This document shows positions 8,994-17,584 of a DNA stretch of 64,000 nt, piece by piece. Source of the stretch: Actinacidiphila acididurans (GTDB lineage: Bacteria > Actinomycetota > Actinomycetes > Streptomycetales > Streptomycetaceae). The notes beneath the pieces were generated by a model, which worked only from the letters and a program-made list of their open reading frames with translations, had not been told where the DNA came from and ran no database searches. Where the stretch lies: the NCBI RefSeq assembly GCF_016918855.1, contig NZ_JADKYB010000009.1:124001-188000 (forward strand), written 5' to 3'. The translations under genes were made by a program, and so were the position numbers. The first letter of the stretch is position 1. Each line of letters opens with the position of its first letter.

Positions 8994-8999
8994 AGCCTA
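8994..8999 (-). promoter_or_regulatory. Candidate -10 box for leaderless ROK regulator
   Basis: TAGGCT reads toward the ROK gene and ends 7 nt before its GTG. No Shine-Dalgarno is present, so transcription probably starts at the initiation codon. Confidence 0.5.
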
Positions 9000-9031
9000 C
9001 TGACCGCCTCCTGGCGCCGGTTACCCCGCGG

Positions 9032-9052
9032 TTACTCCGGCTCGCGGAGTAA
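9032..9052. promoter_or_regulatory. Palindrome in ROK-GH3 intergenic region (candidate operator)
   Basis: Perfect 8-bp arms TTACTCCG and CGGAGTAA are separated by 5 bp. The site lies between the divergent ROK regulator and GH3 gene, about 30 bp upstream of the GH3 -35 box, and is a good candidate ROK binding site. Confidence 0.55.
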
Positions 9053-9081
9053 GTAGGCTTTGAAAGAAGCACAGTTGCTCC

Positions 9082-9110
9082 TTGACCCTGATTTACGTGC
9101 GGCTTACCGT
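9082..9110 (+). promoter_or_regulatory. Sigma-70-type promoter for the GH3 gene
   Basis: TTGACC (9082-9087) and TACCGT (9105-9110) are separated by 17 bp, close to the Streptomyces HrdB consensus. The predicted leader to the GTG at 9199 is about 80 nt. Confidence 0.6.
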
Positions 9111-9198
9111 CGTCGGCTGACACCTGACCTCCAGCGACGGCAGCGCGGCCGGCACCTGGTGTCGCCGCGCTGTGCGGGCGCGGATCGGAGAGAGCTAC

Positions 9199-12000
9199 GT
9201 GAGAACGAGATCGCGGGCCTGGCCCGTCGTCGTTGTCATCGGTGTGGCCGCGAGCTGGGCCCTGTCGGCCGGGGCCTTCGCGGCGCCGGCCGCCGGCACC
9301 GCCGCGGCGACCGCGAAGGCCGCGGCGAACGCCGGCACGGCCGCCGACGCCACGCCGGTCTACCTGGACCCGCACTACTCCCCGCAGGAGCGCGCCGCCG
9401 ACCTGGTCTCGCGGCTGACGCTGCAGGAGAAGGCCGCGCAGATGAACAGCAGCCAGGCCGCGGCGATCCCGCGGCTGGGGATCGCCGCCTACGGGTGGTG
9501 GAACGAGGCCGCGCACGGGGTGGCCAGGGAGCAGACCAACAACGGCGGCAACCCGCCGGTGCTCACCGACACCACGTCCTACCCGGTGGACCTGTCCATG
9601 GGGTCCACCTGGAACCCGGCCCTGATGTACAAGGAAGCCGGGATGATCTCGGACGAGGCCCGCGAGGTCGTGCGCGGCAACAGCCTGGACCTGAGCTTCT
9701 ACTCACCCACCGTGAACCTGGCCCGCGACCCGCGCTGGGGCCGCAACGACGAGACGTTCGGCGAGGACCCGCTGCTGACGGCCTCGATCGCCTCCCAGTA
9801 CGTCGACGGCATGGAGGGCAAGACCCCCGCCGGCGCGATGTCGCCCGCCTCGGGCGGCTACCTCAAGACGCTGCCGACGATCAAGCACTTCGCCGCGAAC
9901 AACAGCGAGGGCAACCGGCTCACCGGCTCCTCCGACATGGACGAGCGGACCCTGCGCGAGTACTACACGGCGCAGTTCCGCGACCTGGTCAAGACCAGCG
10001 GCCCGGCCGCGATCATGAGCTCGTACAACGAGATCAACGGCGTGCCCGCGGCCGCCAACGTCCACCTGATCGACGAACTGGCCCGCGAGACCTTCGGGTT
10101 CCAGGGATACTTCACCTCCGACTGCGACGCGGTCTACGAGATCCAGGCCGGCCACCACTGGCAGCCGCCCGGGGCCTCGGCGCCGCTGGACGCGGTCGGC
10201 CGCACCGCGTACGCCAACTCCGCGGGCGAGGACCTGGACTGCAACCAGGGCTACCACGACGGCTCGAACTACGCGAACGCCATCCCCACCGCCGTGGCCC
10301 AGGGCATCCGCACCCAGACCGGCGTGTACAACGAGAACGACGTGGACACCTCGCTGGTGCGGCTGTTCACCGCCCGCATCCGGACCGGGGAGTTCGACGA
10401 CGAGGCCACCGTGCCGTGGGTGGCCGCCGCCAGGGCCCGCCTGGCCCCGGGCACCTGGGTGAACTCCGACGCCAACGCAGCGGTCACCCAGACCCCGGCC
10501 CGGCTGGCGATGGCCCGCCAGGCCGGCGACCAGAGCATCGTGCTGCTCAAGAACAGCCCCGTGCAGGGCGCGGACGGCGCCGCCTCGTCGCTGCTGCCGC
10601 TGAAGGTGCCCGCCACCGGCGCCTTCAAGGTCGCCGTCTACGGCACCTACGCCAACCCCTCCTCGATGTACCTGGGCGGCTACTCCAGCAACCAGGGCCC
10701 GGCCGGCGTGGCGAACGAGGTCAACGGCTACCAGGGCCTGAAGAGCGCGATCCAGCGGATCGACCCGCAGGCCACCGTCGACTACTACCCCGGCGTCACC
10801 CCCGCCGCCCCCGGCACCCCGGCCTCCGTCGATGCCGCCGCGGTCAAGGCCGCCGCCGGCTACAACGCGGTGATCGTCTACGCCGGCACCGACGCGAGCA
10901 CCGCGGACGAGAGCAAGGACCGTACCTCCCTGGCCCTGCCCGGCGCGCAGGCGTCCCTGATCAGCCAGGTCGCCGCCGCCAACCCCCGCACCGTCGTCTA
11001 CATGGAGACCCTCGGCCAGGTCGACGTCGGCTCCTTCGCCGACCAGGTCCCGGCGATGCTGTGGAGCTCCTACAACGGGCAGCGCAAGGGCGAATCCCTG
11101 GCCGACGTCGTGCTGGGCGCGTACAACCCCAGCGGCCGGCTGCCGTTCACGTGGTACGCGGACGTCAACAAGCTGCCCGCCATCGGCGACTACACGATCA
11201 GGCCGACCGCCACCGACTCCGGCCGCACCTACATGTATTACTCCGGGCCGGTGACCTACCCCTTCGGCTACGGCCTGAGCTACACCGGCTTCCGCTTCTC
11301 CCACCTCCAGGTCGACTCCCGCCATCTGACCGCGGACGGCACGCTGCGCATCGGCGCGCAGGTCACCAATACCGGACCTGCCGCCGGTGACGAGGTCGCC
11401 CAGATCTACGTCACCACCCCCGACGCGCCCGCCGCGCTGCAGCGCCCCCTCAAGCGCCTGGAGGGCTTCACCAAGGTCCACCTGCGCCCGCATCGGACCA
11501 CCCACGTGACCTTCACCGTGCACGTCCCCGACCTGGCGTTCTTCAGCGACCAGGCGAACCGCTACCAGGTCGACGACGGCCGCTACGGCATCCAGCTCGC
11601 CACCTCCAGCGCCGACACCGACGTCCAGGCCCAGACGTTCGTCCACGTCACCGGCGCCCTCACGCCCACCCCGGCGACCCTGACCGCCCGCCCGGCCGCG
11701 GCCGGCGACAGCGCCCAGGGCATCTCCCAGCGGGTCTTCTTCCCGGCCGGCACCACCGTCGACCCGCAGCTGACCGTGGCGATGAACGACGACTCCCTCT
11801 ACGGCTACATCAACGCCGGCTCCAACACCCCCCTGCCGCCCGGCATGCGCGTCCACTACACCAGCAACCGCCCCTCCGTCGTCGCGGCCACCGCCTCCGA
11901 CACCCTGCGCACCACCGGCCCCGGCGTGGCGACCGTCACCGCGACCGTGGACTACCACGGCGCCCACGCCTCCACCCAGTTCGTCGTCGACGTGCGCTGA
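9199..12000 (+). CDS. Secreted GH3 beta-glycosidase (beta-xylosidase type) with Ig-like C-terminus
   Basis: A 933-residue exported glycoside hydrolase family 3 enzyme. A Sec signal peptide covers residues ~1-30. The GH3 N-terminal barrel follows, with the catalytic aspartate D308 in TSDCDAVYE; that form and the SYNEINGVP motif are typical of the beta-xylosidase/arabinofuranosidase branch. The GH3 C-terminal sandwich and an Fn3-like domain come next, then a bacterial Ig-like (BIG2-type) module over the last ~110 residues. I chose the GTG at 9199 because GGAGAGAG lies 5-7 nt upstream; a GTG at 9172 is weaker. It probably trims xylan-type oligosaccharides outside the cell, controlled by the divergent ROK regulator. 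Confidence 0.9.
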   Translation: MRTRSRAWPVVVVIGVAASWALSAGAFAAPAAGTAAATAKAAANAGTAADATPVYLDPHYSPQERAADLVSRLTLQEKAAQMNSSQAAAIPRLGIAAYGWWNEAAHGVAREQTNNGGNPPVLTDTTSYPVDLSMGSTWNPALMYKEAGMISDEAREVVRGNSLDLSFYSPTVNLARDPRWGRNDETFGEDPLLTASIASQYVDGMEGKTPAGAMSPASGGYLKTLPTIKHFAANNSEGNRLTGSSDMDERTLREYYTAQFRDLVKTSGPAAIMSSYNEINGVPAAANVHLIDELARETFGFQGYFTSDCDAVYEIQAGHHWQPPGASAPLDAVGRTAYANSAGEDLDCNQGYHDGSNYANAIPTAVAQGIRTQTGVYNENDVDTSLVRLFTARIRTGEFDDEATVPWVAAARARLAPGTWVNSDANAAVTQTPARLAMARQAGDQSIVLLKNSPVQGADGAASSLLPLKVPATGAFKVAVYGTYANPSSMYLGGYSSNQGPAGVANEVNGYQGLKSAIQRIDPQATVDYYPGVTPAAPGTPASVDAAAVKAAAGYNAVIVYAGTDASTADESKDRTSLALPGAQASLISQVAAANPRTVVYMETLGQVDVGSFADQVPAMLWSSYNGQRKGESLADVVLGAYNPSGRLPFTWYADVNKLPAIGDYTIRPTATDSGRTYMYYSGPVTYPFGYGLSYTGFRFSHLQVDSRHLTADGTLRIGAQVTNTGPAAGDEVAQIYVTTPDAPAALQRPLKRLEGFTKVHLRPHRTTHVTFTVHVPDLAFFSDQANRYQVDDGRYGIQLATSSADTDVQAQTFVHVTGALTPTPATLTARPAAAGDSAQGISQRVFFPAGTTVDPQLTVAMNDDSLYGYINAGSNTPLPPGMRVHYTSNRPSVVAATASDTLRTTGPGVATVTATVDYHGAHASTQFVVDVR

Positions 12001-12021
12001 CCCGCATGCGCTCACCCGTTG

Positions 12022-12044
12022 AACCGCTGAGCCCTTGAGCGGTT
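12022..12044. terminator. Hairpin between convergent GH3 and XRE genes
   Basis: Arms AACCGCT and AGCGGTT (7 bp, 9-nt loop) lie just after the GH3 stop, followed by GC-rich palindromic sequence. No T-run, as is usual in this group. Confidence 0.4.
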
Positions 12045-12151
12045 GAACCGGGGCCCCGGCCGGCCCCGCCCCCACCCACCGGCCGACCAAGCAGCCGGCC
12101 CGGGGACCTGCACCCCCGGGCCGGCCCCACTCCTGCGTCCCGGGTTAACGG

Positions 12152-12391
12152 CTATTGCTGCTGCTTCCGCTCCAGCACTACTACCGGGCAGTTCAACACG
12201 TCGGCTATCTTCGCCAAGTTGGCAGGCGTGGCGTTCCGCCACCCGGATTCGATTTCACTCATGAGCTGCTCGGAGATGCCGATCGCCTGGGCAAGCGCCC
12301 GTTTGGTGAGCCCGCTTTTTTCGCGTGCCCACGTCACCGCCGCCGGTTCGTGGTGCAGCTTGCGTGGACGCCGCCGCTTGGATGCGGTCAT
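12152..12391 (-). CDS. Small XRE-family DNA-binding protein (module A)
   Basis: A 79-residue helix-turn-helix protein starting at the ATG at 12391. The HTH covers residues ~22-75 (LTKRALAQAIGISEQLMSEI) and the basic N-terminus (SKRRRPRK) probably contacts DNA. It is the last gene of a three-gene operon, 5 nt after the HATPase gene. It closely resembles the XRE protein at 58696-58953: by eye about three quarters of ~69 aligned residues are identical, including ISEQLM and ESGWR. Small XRE proteins next to HATPase proteins act in Streptomyces developmental control (WhiJ-type systems), but its target is unknown. Confidence 0.88.
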   Translation of the reverse strand: MTASKRRRPRKLHHEPAAVTWAREKSGLTKRALAQAIGISEQLMSEIESGWRNATPANLAKIADVLNCPVVVLERKQQQ

Positions 12392-12396
12392 CGGCG

Positions 12397-12804
12397 TCAC
12401 CCCAGCGCGATGACGCACCAGACGACTTTGCCGCCGGTGGGCAGGAGGTAGTAGTCCCACTCTTTTGAGATCTCGCCCACGATGAACAGCCCCCGGCCGC
12501 TTTCGGCGTCCTTGGACGTCGCGGTGCTGGGAACGGGCGGGTGGTCGCTGGGGTCGGATACTTCGGCGATGAGCTGTGACTCGTCGTGGCGAAGCGTCAG
12601 GGTGACTCGGGCGTCCGGTGCGTCGGGCGCGACGTGTTGAACGGCGTTGGAGACCAGTTCGCAGACGGCCAGTTCAGCAGTGTCGATGTGTTCGACGGTG
12701 ACCTGCCAGGCACTCAGCACATCGCGCACGTGGCGCCTGGCCCACGGCGTGGCCTCGGCGCTGGCGTCAAGTTCCAGGGTGCTGATGTAGCGCTCAGCCG
12801 TCAT
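12397..12804 (-). CDS. HATPase-domain regulatory protein (RsbW-like, module A)
   Basis: A 135-residue stand-alone histidine-kinase-type ATPase domain. The N-box is AELAVCELVSNAVQHV (residues ~43-58), followed by a VSDPSDHPP loop and the G-box GRGLFIVGEIS (~103-113). Proteins of this size act as anti-sigma or anti-anti-sigma regulators, or as partners of XRE proteins. The ATG at 12804 lies 11 nt inside the end of the upstream gene, so translation is coupled, and the XRE gene follows after 5 nt. The much longer upstream frame is a shadow of the neighbouring gene. Confidence 0.88.
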   Translation of the reverse strand: MTAERYISTLELDASAEATPWARRHVRDVLSAWQVTVEHIDTAELAVCELVSNAVQHVAPDAPDARVTLTLRHDESQLIAEVSDPSDHPPVPSTATSKDAESGRGLFIVGEISKEWDYYLLPTGGKVVWCVIALG

Positions 12805-13186
12805 GGCTCGCCCCGCCGAGCGTCGTGGTGGCGATGAACACTGTGCCCCTGATCTTCTCTGCCAGCTCTTCCCGCATGAGGGCCGCCACCACGGGGTCAT
12901 GGTGGAAGTGCCGGGCACTGGGCACCAGCACCGTGGCAACTCCCTCCGAACGACAACTCGTGATGAGTTCCCTCCAGGTGTCCTGCCGCTCACTGGGGTG
13001 CCGCTCAAAGTGGATGCCGGCCAGACCGAAGCCCCGCCGACCGGCGAACGACTCCAACTCCGTGACGGCATGCCGGACGGCGTCCTTGCCCATGCCGGGA
13101 AGCCGTCTGAGGTAGGCGAACGCGGCAACGGGGTCGGGTACGCCAACGCGGCTGTGAAGGAGTACGCGGGTGGGTGATGCCGTCAT
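12794..13186 (-). CDS. Small protein of unknown function, possibly resolvase-fold (module A)
   Basis: A 130-residue protein starting at the ATG at 13186 and leading the operon with the HATPase and XRE genes. The pattern is an alternating alpha/beta fold (VLLHSRVG, GFGLAGIHFE, GVATVLVPSARHF) that recalls the N-terminal domain of serine resolvases. The usual catalytic serine context and the DNA-binding tail are missing, so it is unlikely to recombine DNA. It may act as a partner or sensor for the HATPase/XRE pair. The function is not known. Confidence 0.65.
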   Translation of the reverse strand: MTASPTRVLLHSRVGVPDPVAAFAYLRRLPGMGKDAVRHAVTELESFAGRRGFGLAGIHFERHPSERQDTWRELITSCRSEGVATVLVPSARHFHHDPVVAALMREELAEKIRGTVFIATTTLGGASHDG

Positions 13187-13289
13187 GCTGTCGCTCCTGC
13201 GCCTGAGGGGATGGGCCATAGGGAGCGTGGGCGGAAGCACCGGCCGGGCGTCATGGCGTTGCTGCATGGGTGGCCATGCGCCGGACGTA

Positions 13290-13318
13290 TGGACTGCCGG
13301 ACACGGCCCGGCTACTGT
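13290..13318 (+). promoter_or_regulatory. Candidate promoter for the XRE-TPR regulator
   Basis: TGGACT (13290-13295) and TACTGT (13313-13318) are spaced by 17 bp in the divergent gap, about 50 bp before the chosen start of the XRE-TPR gene. Confidence 0.4.
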
Positions 13319-13367
13319 CCGTAAGCTCGGCCTTCGGCACGTGTACAGGGCAGCCTTGGGGTACGGA

Positions 13368-14969
13368 ATGGCACAGCAACAGGCTCGGTACTGCTCCTGC
13401 GGTACGCGGCTGGCCCGCGACAACCGCGGCACGGTATGTGCGGCCTGCCTGCGTCGCCGGGAGGCCACTGCTGCGACTCAACCGCCGGAGGTGCCCGCGG
13501 AGTTCTGGCAGGACGAGCGGCTGCGCGAGGCACTGGCACGTTGGCACATCGGCAGCGTCTTCCACGCCTACCGAACGCACCCGTGGCACGGACGGGTCGT
13601 GTCCCAGGAAACGGTCGCCGGGTGGCTGGGGCTCACCCAAGCGCAGCTGAGCCGCATCGAGAGTGCTCGCACGCCGCCGCAGGACCTCGGCAAGCTTATG
13701 AGCTGGGCGCATAGCTTGCGGATTCCGAGCGACCTACTGTGGTTCAGGTTGCCGAGCGACAAGCCGGCGGAAGCGCCCGAAGCACCACCGGCCCGGACGG
13801 CACAACCCACCGGGGATCTGCTCCTGCCGGTGGTGGTCAATGGCCGGCCGGTGTTCGTTCCGGTGAACGCGCACGCCCTGGCGGTCAGTGGTCTCGGCAG
13901 CCTGCTCGACCGGTCGGCATCCGGAACCGACGCGGCGAGCGACATGCTCAGCACCACGGAACGAGATGCCATGAGTCCCCTTGACCGCCGGTCACTGCTC
14001 AAAGGCGGCGTAGTTGCTTCCTTGCCCGGCTTGAGCACCACCGATCTCCAGCGCGTTGCCGCCGCATTGCACGATTCCCGCCGTTACCTCGACGGTCCGG
14101 TCGTCGCGCACTTCCGTTCTCAACTGGAGGCGGCGAAAAAACAGGACGGTACCAAAGGGCCCAGAGCCACGCTTCCGCTCGTGCTGGGCATCGTGGGTGC
14201 CGTCGAAGAACACGCTCGGGACGTGAACCCCACCGTGCGCCGGGAGTTGCTGTCCGTCGGTGCGGACGGCGCCGAGTTCGCCGGGTGGTTGTACCGCGAC
14301 ATGCACCGGCCGGACATCGCCGGACTGTGGTACGACCGTGCGATGGAATGGGCGCAGGAAGCCGACGACCCAGCTATGCAAGGGTATGTGCTGCTGAAAA
14401 AGGCACAGATGGCGTACGACGACCGCGAGGCGCTGCGGATGCTGACGCTTTCCCAAGCCGCCGGTCACAACCGGTGGAAGCTACCGGTAAAAGTGCTCGC
14501 GGAGGCCAAGCAGCAGGAAGCCCGCGGACTGGCGATGCTCGGTGAACCCATGGCAGACGTCGAGCGGCGGCTTGAAGAAGCCCACCAACTGCTCAGCCGG
14601 GCCAGCCAGTCCGACGACCAGCGACAACTCAGCCCGCATTACAGTCACGCCAATCTGATGCTGCAAACGGCCAGTTGCTACATCGAGGCCGGGCAACCCG
14701 CCCGCGCGGCTGAACTGTACGGCGACATTCTGGCAAGCGGCACGGTTTCACGCCGCGATACCGGCTATTTCCTGGCCCGTCGTGCTTTCTCGCTGGCGCT
14801 CGCCGGACAACCCGACGATGCGGCATCCGTGGGACTGGCCTCGGCGGAAGTGGCGACCGCCACTGACTCGTTGCGTACCAAACGGGAACTCGGGCGAGTG
14901 ATGAGGACCTTGAGCCCGTGGGCGACACGGCCCGGCCCTCGGGCACTGCGAGAAGCCCTGCACGCTTAG
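13368..14969 (+). CDS. XRE-TPR regulator with zinc-ribbon N-terminus (module A)
   Basis: About 533 residues from the ATG at 13368; start uncertain, with in-frame GTG codons further left. Order: a four-cysteine zinc ribbon (CSCGTRL ... CAACLRR), an XRE helix-turn-helix (~residues 75-105, WLGLTQAQLSRIES), a proline-rich linker, an RRSLLKGGVVAS segment, and a long helical TPR-like region to the end. Similar large XRE-TPR proteins, such as NsdA, repress development and antibiotic production in Streptomyces. The gene is divergent from the unknown-HATPase-XRE operon. Its stop overlaps by 3 nt with that of the convergent hydrolase. Confidence 0.82.
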   Translation: MAQQQARYCSCGTRLARDNRGTVCAACLRRREATAATQPPEVPAEFWQDERLREALARWHIGSVFHAYRTHPWHGRVVSQETVAGWLGLTQAQLSRIESARTPPQDLGKLMSWAHSLRIPSDLLWFRLPSDKPAEAPEAPPARTAQPTGDLLLPVVVNGRPVFVPVNAHALAVSGLGSLLDRSASGTDAASDMLSTTERDAMSPLDRRSLLKGGVVASLPGLSTTDLQRVAAALHDSRRYLDGPVVAHFRSQLEAAKKQDGTKGPRATLPLVLGIVGAVEEHARDVNPTVRRELLSVGADGAEFAGWLYRDMHRPDIAGLWYDRAMEWAQEADDPAMQGYVLLKKAQMAYDDREALRMLTLSQAAGHNRWKLPVKVLAEAKQQEARGLAMLGEPMADVERRLEEAHQLLSRASQSDDQRQLSPHYSHANLMLQTASCYIEAGQPARAAELYGDILASGTVSRRDTGYFLARRAFSLALAGQPDDAASVGLASAEVATATDSLRTKRELGRVMRTLSPWATRPGPRALREALHA

Positions 14970-15787
14970 CCTTGGTCGTTCAGGAACTCCGCAGTGGTCC
15001 GAATGACGAACGCCTGCCACTCCTGGCTTTGGGGTTCGCGGTATTGCGGGTCGTCATGGACGGCGAATCCGTGTTGTGCGCCGTCGATTTCGATCAGCCG
15101 GCACGGACCGCTGAATTGTGACACCGCCGCCCTCGAAGCGTCCACCGGCACGAACGTGTCCTTGGTGCCGTGCACGATGAGTGTCGGCGCTCGGACCTCG
15201 CCAAGTGCCTCGTGCGTTCGGAGCCAGAACACCTCGTTGTAGATGGCTCGTCCGTGCCTGAGCGTCGGCGAGTGCTCGAGGTATCCCTGATCGGTGAGCC
15301 GGGCGGCGGCTTCGTCCGTCAGGTGGTCGTCCACCCAGAACGGGCGGTTGTCGATGGTCCGCCGCTTGTAGTTGAGCTGCGGGTTGAACAGCACCAACCG
15401 TGCGATGTCCGCCGGCTGCTTGGCTGCGTAGTAGGCGCACATACCGCCGGTGAAGCTCGTACCGAGCAGGCTCATTTCCTGGGCTCCGGTCGCCTCCTGG
15501 AGATACGCCAGGATCACCCGGATGTCGTTGAGGACGATCGAGAGCGTCAGTTCTTCCTGGCGGCCGTCGCTGGCACCATGACCGCGGAGGTCGAAGCGCA
15601 CGGACGCAATGCCGGCATCGGCCAGGCCGTCAGCCAGGCGCGTGAAGAAGCCGCCTTCTTCTCGGGTGACCCCACCGCCGTGCACCAGCACGACAGCACG
15701 TGCGGAGGCTTCCCGCGGCTGCGTCAGCGTGCCCGCGAGCCGCTGGCCGTCGAGAGCGCGAACCGTCACGTCGTCGCTGGTCGCCAT
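14966..15787 (-). CDS. Alpha/beta hydrolase
   Basis: A 273-residue cytoplasmic alpha/beta hydrolase. An oxyanion HGGG motif lies near residue 36, the nucleophile region reads GTSFTGG (~110), the acid is in HGTKDTFVP (~210) and the histidine in GAQHGF (~245). The family covers esterases, thioesterases and peptidase-like hydrolases; the substrate cannot be deduced. The ATG at 15787 has no ribosome site but TACCCT lies 6 nt upstream, so the message is probably leaderless. The longer upstream frame is not supported. Confidence 0.85.
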   Translation of the reverse strand: MATSDDVTVRALDGQRLAGTLTQPREASARAVVLVHGGGVTREEGGFFTRLADGLADAGIASVRFDLRGHGASDGRQEELTLSIVLNDIRVILAYLQEATGAQEMSLLGTSFTGGMCAYYAAKQPADIARLVLFNPQLNYKRRTIDNRPFWVDDHLTDEAAARLTDQGYLEHSPTLRHGRAIYNEVFWLRTHEALGEVRAPTLIVHGTKDTFVPVDASRAAVSQFSGPCRLIEIDGAQHGFAVHDDPQYREPQSQEWQAFVIRTTAEFLNDQG

Positions 15788-15793
15788 GTCCCA

Positions 15794-15799
15794 AGGGTA
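15794..15799 (-). promoter_or_regulatory. Candidate -10 box for leaderless hydrolase gene
   Basis: TACCCT ends 6 nt before the ATG of the alpha/beta hydrolase on the minus strand; no Shine-Dalgarno is present. Confidence 0.5.
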
Positions 15800-15979
15800 G
15801 TTCTGCCGACTGCTGGCCGGTCGATCGGTGACAGTCGGCCGATGCGTCGACTGTCCCGACGTGGACGAGGTGCGCGACGTGTGGGGGCGCACCGCGGATC
15901 ACGACCAGCTCGGCGACCGGAGCGATTGGACCCGGGCCCTGTCGACCGGCCGTGCCGAGCAGGCGTAAGGCCCGTGCGA

Positions 15980-17155
15980 TCAGCCGGTAGCGGCGGACAG
16001 CAGCACGTCCACGAGCCGGTCGGCCGCGTCCGGCCGGCCGTGGGCGCGGGCGCGCTCGGCCATCGCGGCACGTCGGGCGGGGTCGGTCAGCAGCGGGCCG
16101 GTCGCGTCGCGCAGGCGGTCCGCGGTGACCTCGCCGAGCAGTGCGACGGCCGCCCCCGACTCCTGCAGGTGCCGCGCGTTGTGCGCCTGCTCGTTGCCCG
16201 CCGACGAGGCGAGCGGAAGGAAGACCGCGGGCTTGCCGAGCGCGGTCAGCTCCGCCAGCGTGCCCGCCCCACTGCGGGAGATCACGACGTCGGCCAGCGC
16301 CAGGACGTCGGGCAGTTCGGGACCGACGAACCCGGTCACGTGGTATCGGTCGGCCAGAACCCGGGGAAGGGCGGCCGCGTGGCCGCGCAGGCCCTCGACG
16401 TTGGCCGGCCCGCACTGGTGAATCACGTTCGCCCGCTCCAGCAGCCACGGCAGCGCGCCCATGACGACCTCGTTGATCTGCTGCGCGCCCTGCGCGCCGC
16501 CGGTGACGTACACCGTCGGCAGACGCCGGTCGAAGCCGTCCAGTCCCAGGGCGGCGATCGCCTTGTCCGCGTGGCCGACCAGCACCTCCGGACGAATCGG
16601 GTTGCCGGTCACCACCGCGATGCCCCGCACCGCTTCCGGCAGGAGCGGCAGGGACGACTCCGAGGAGACCGCGATCCGCGTGGCCGAGCCCGCGAGTTTG
16701 CGGTTGGCCAGGCCCAGACGGACGGTCTGCTCGTGCAGGACCAGCGGGCAGCGGCACATGCGGGCCGCCAGACCAGCGGGGACGGCAACGTACCCGCCGG
16801 TGGCAAGAACCACGTCCGGCCGGAAGCCGGCGACGACCTTCCGGGCCTGCGCCACCCCCAGCGGCACCCGGGCCATGTCGCGCACGTTCGCCGGCGACAC
16901 CATCTTCAGCGGGTTGCTGGAGCGGCGGATCTTGCCGGTGGCGACAGTGGTGAACGCGATGCCCTCCGCCGGAGCGACACGTGCCTCCAGGCCGTCCTCG
17001 GTGCCGATCCACAGCACATCGAGCGTTCGGCCCTCGGCCGCCAGCCGGGCTTGCAGGGTGCGGATCGCAGTAAGGGCCGGATAGGTGTGCCCGCCTGTCC
17101 CGCCTCCCGTGACAATCAAACGGAAGCCGGCCGAGGCGCGGCGATCGGTATTCAC
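15980..17155 (-). CDS. murG: MurG-like UDP-GlcNAc transferase, outside any dcw cluster
   Basis: A 391-residue GT28 protein of MurG type. The N-terminal GGGTGGHTYPA loop, the GGYVAVP and LHEQTVRLG segments and the C-terminal donor-site region (SRSGAGTLAELTALGKP, residues ~300-320) match the family that transfers GlcNAc to lipid I on the inner membrane face. No ftsW, murC/D or ftsZ genes are nearby, so this is probably a second copy beside the cell-division murG. It could serve a specialised wall-building stage, self-protection, or another acceptor. The GTG at 17155 has TAAGGT 7 nt upstream and no ribosome site, suggesting a leaderless message. Confidence 0.85.
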   Translation of the reverse strand: MNTDRRASAGFRLIVTGGGTGGHTYPALTAIRTLQARLAAEGRTLDVLWIGTEDGLEARVAPAEGIAFTTVATGKIRRSSNPLKMVSPANVRDMARVPLGVAQARKVVAGFRPDVVLATGGYVAVPAGLAARMCRCPLVLHEQTVRLGLANRKLAGSATRIAVSSESSLPLLPEAVRGIAVVTGNPIRPEVLVGHADKAIAALGLDGFDRRLPTVYVTGGAQGAQQINEVVMGALPWLLERANVIHQCGPANVEGLRGHAAALPRVLADRYHVTGFVGPELPDVLALADVVISRSGAGTLAELTALGKPAVFLPLASSAGNEQAHNARHLQESGAAVALLGEVTADRLRDATGPLLTDPARRAAMAERARAHGRPDAADRLVDVLLSAATG

Positions 17156-17584
17156 CCCGCGCACCTTACTGGCCACCGAATGCCGCGTAACTCGTTGACC
17201 ACCCCAGCAGACACACAATCCCCCGCCGCGGCCCGCATGCTGCGCGGCGACCAGTTCGAACCGCGCTCGACCGCCCAGGGCGCCGCGGCTCCGTACTGCG
17301 GCGCCCCTGCGCCCATCACCAGCAGGGTGTCCGCACCCCGCGCGCCACCGACCCCGGGGGGAGAACCGGGCCCGCAATATCGCACGCATCATGAGCATGC
17401 CGAGGCCGACCCCCGCGGCCGCGCCGTCCGCGCCGTACGCGAATGGTGGCGGCGGCACGTCAACTTCCCGGCGGCGCCACCAGCACGGCCCGACACCGGC
17501 AGTTCTTCCCGCCAGGGCGGCAATCGGCCCCGGCGGGGCCGCCCGGCCGTGTCCGGCGGCCGGGCGGGGGAGTTGGCGTCACAT
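17156..17584. other. Divergent intergenic region without a gene
   Basis: 429 bp between the MurG-like and acyl-CoA oxidase-like genes. TAAGGT at 17163-17168 fits a leaderless -10 for the MurG-like gene. An open frame reading into the oxidase gene covers the region but lacks a plausible start, and its composition looks non-coding. Nothing else was identified. Confidence 0.5.

Noticed and set aside
9060..11390. A 776-codon frame inside the GH3 gene
   Set aside because: R/G/P-rich out-of-frame translation of a gene with clear GH3 motifs.
12794..13186. Active serine recombinase
   Set aside because: Some resemblance to the resolvase fold but no catalytic serine/arginine pattern or DNA-binding domain, and no mobile-element context.
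15170..17584. N-terminal extension of the acyl-CoA oxidase frame to 1423 codons
   Set aside because: It runs antisense through the hydrolase and MurG-like genes, and family similarity begins only after 17585.
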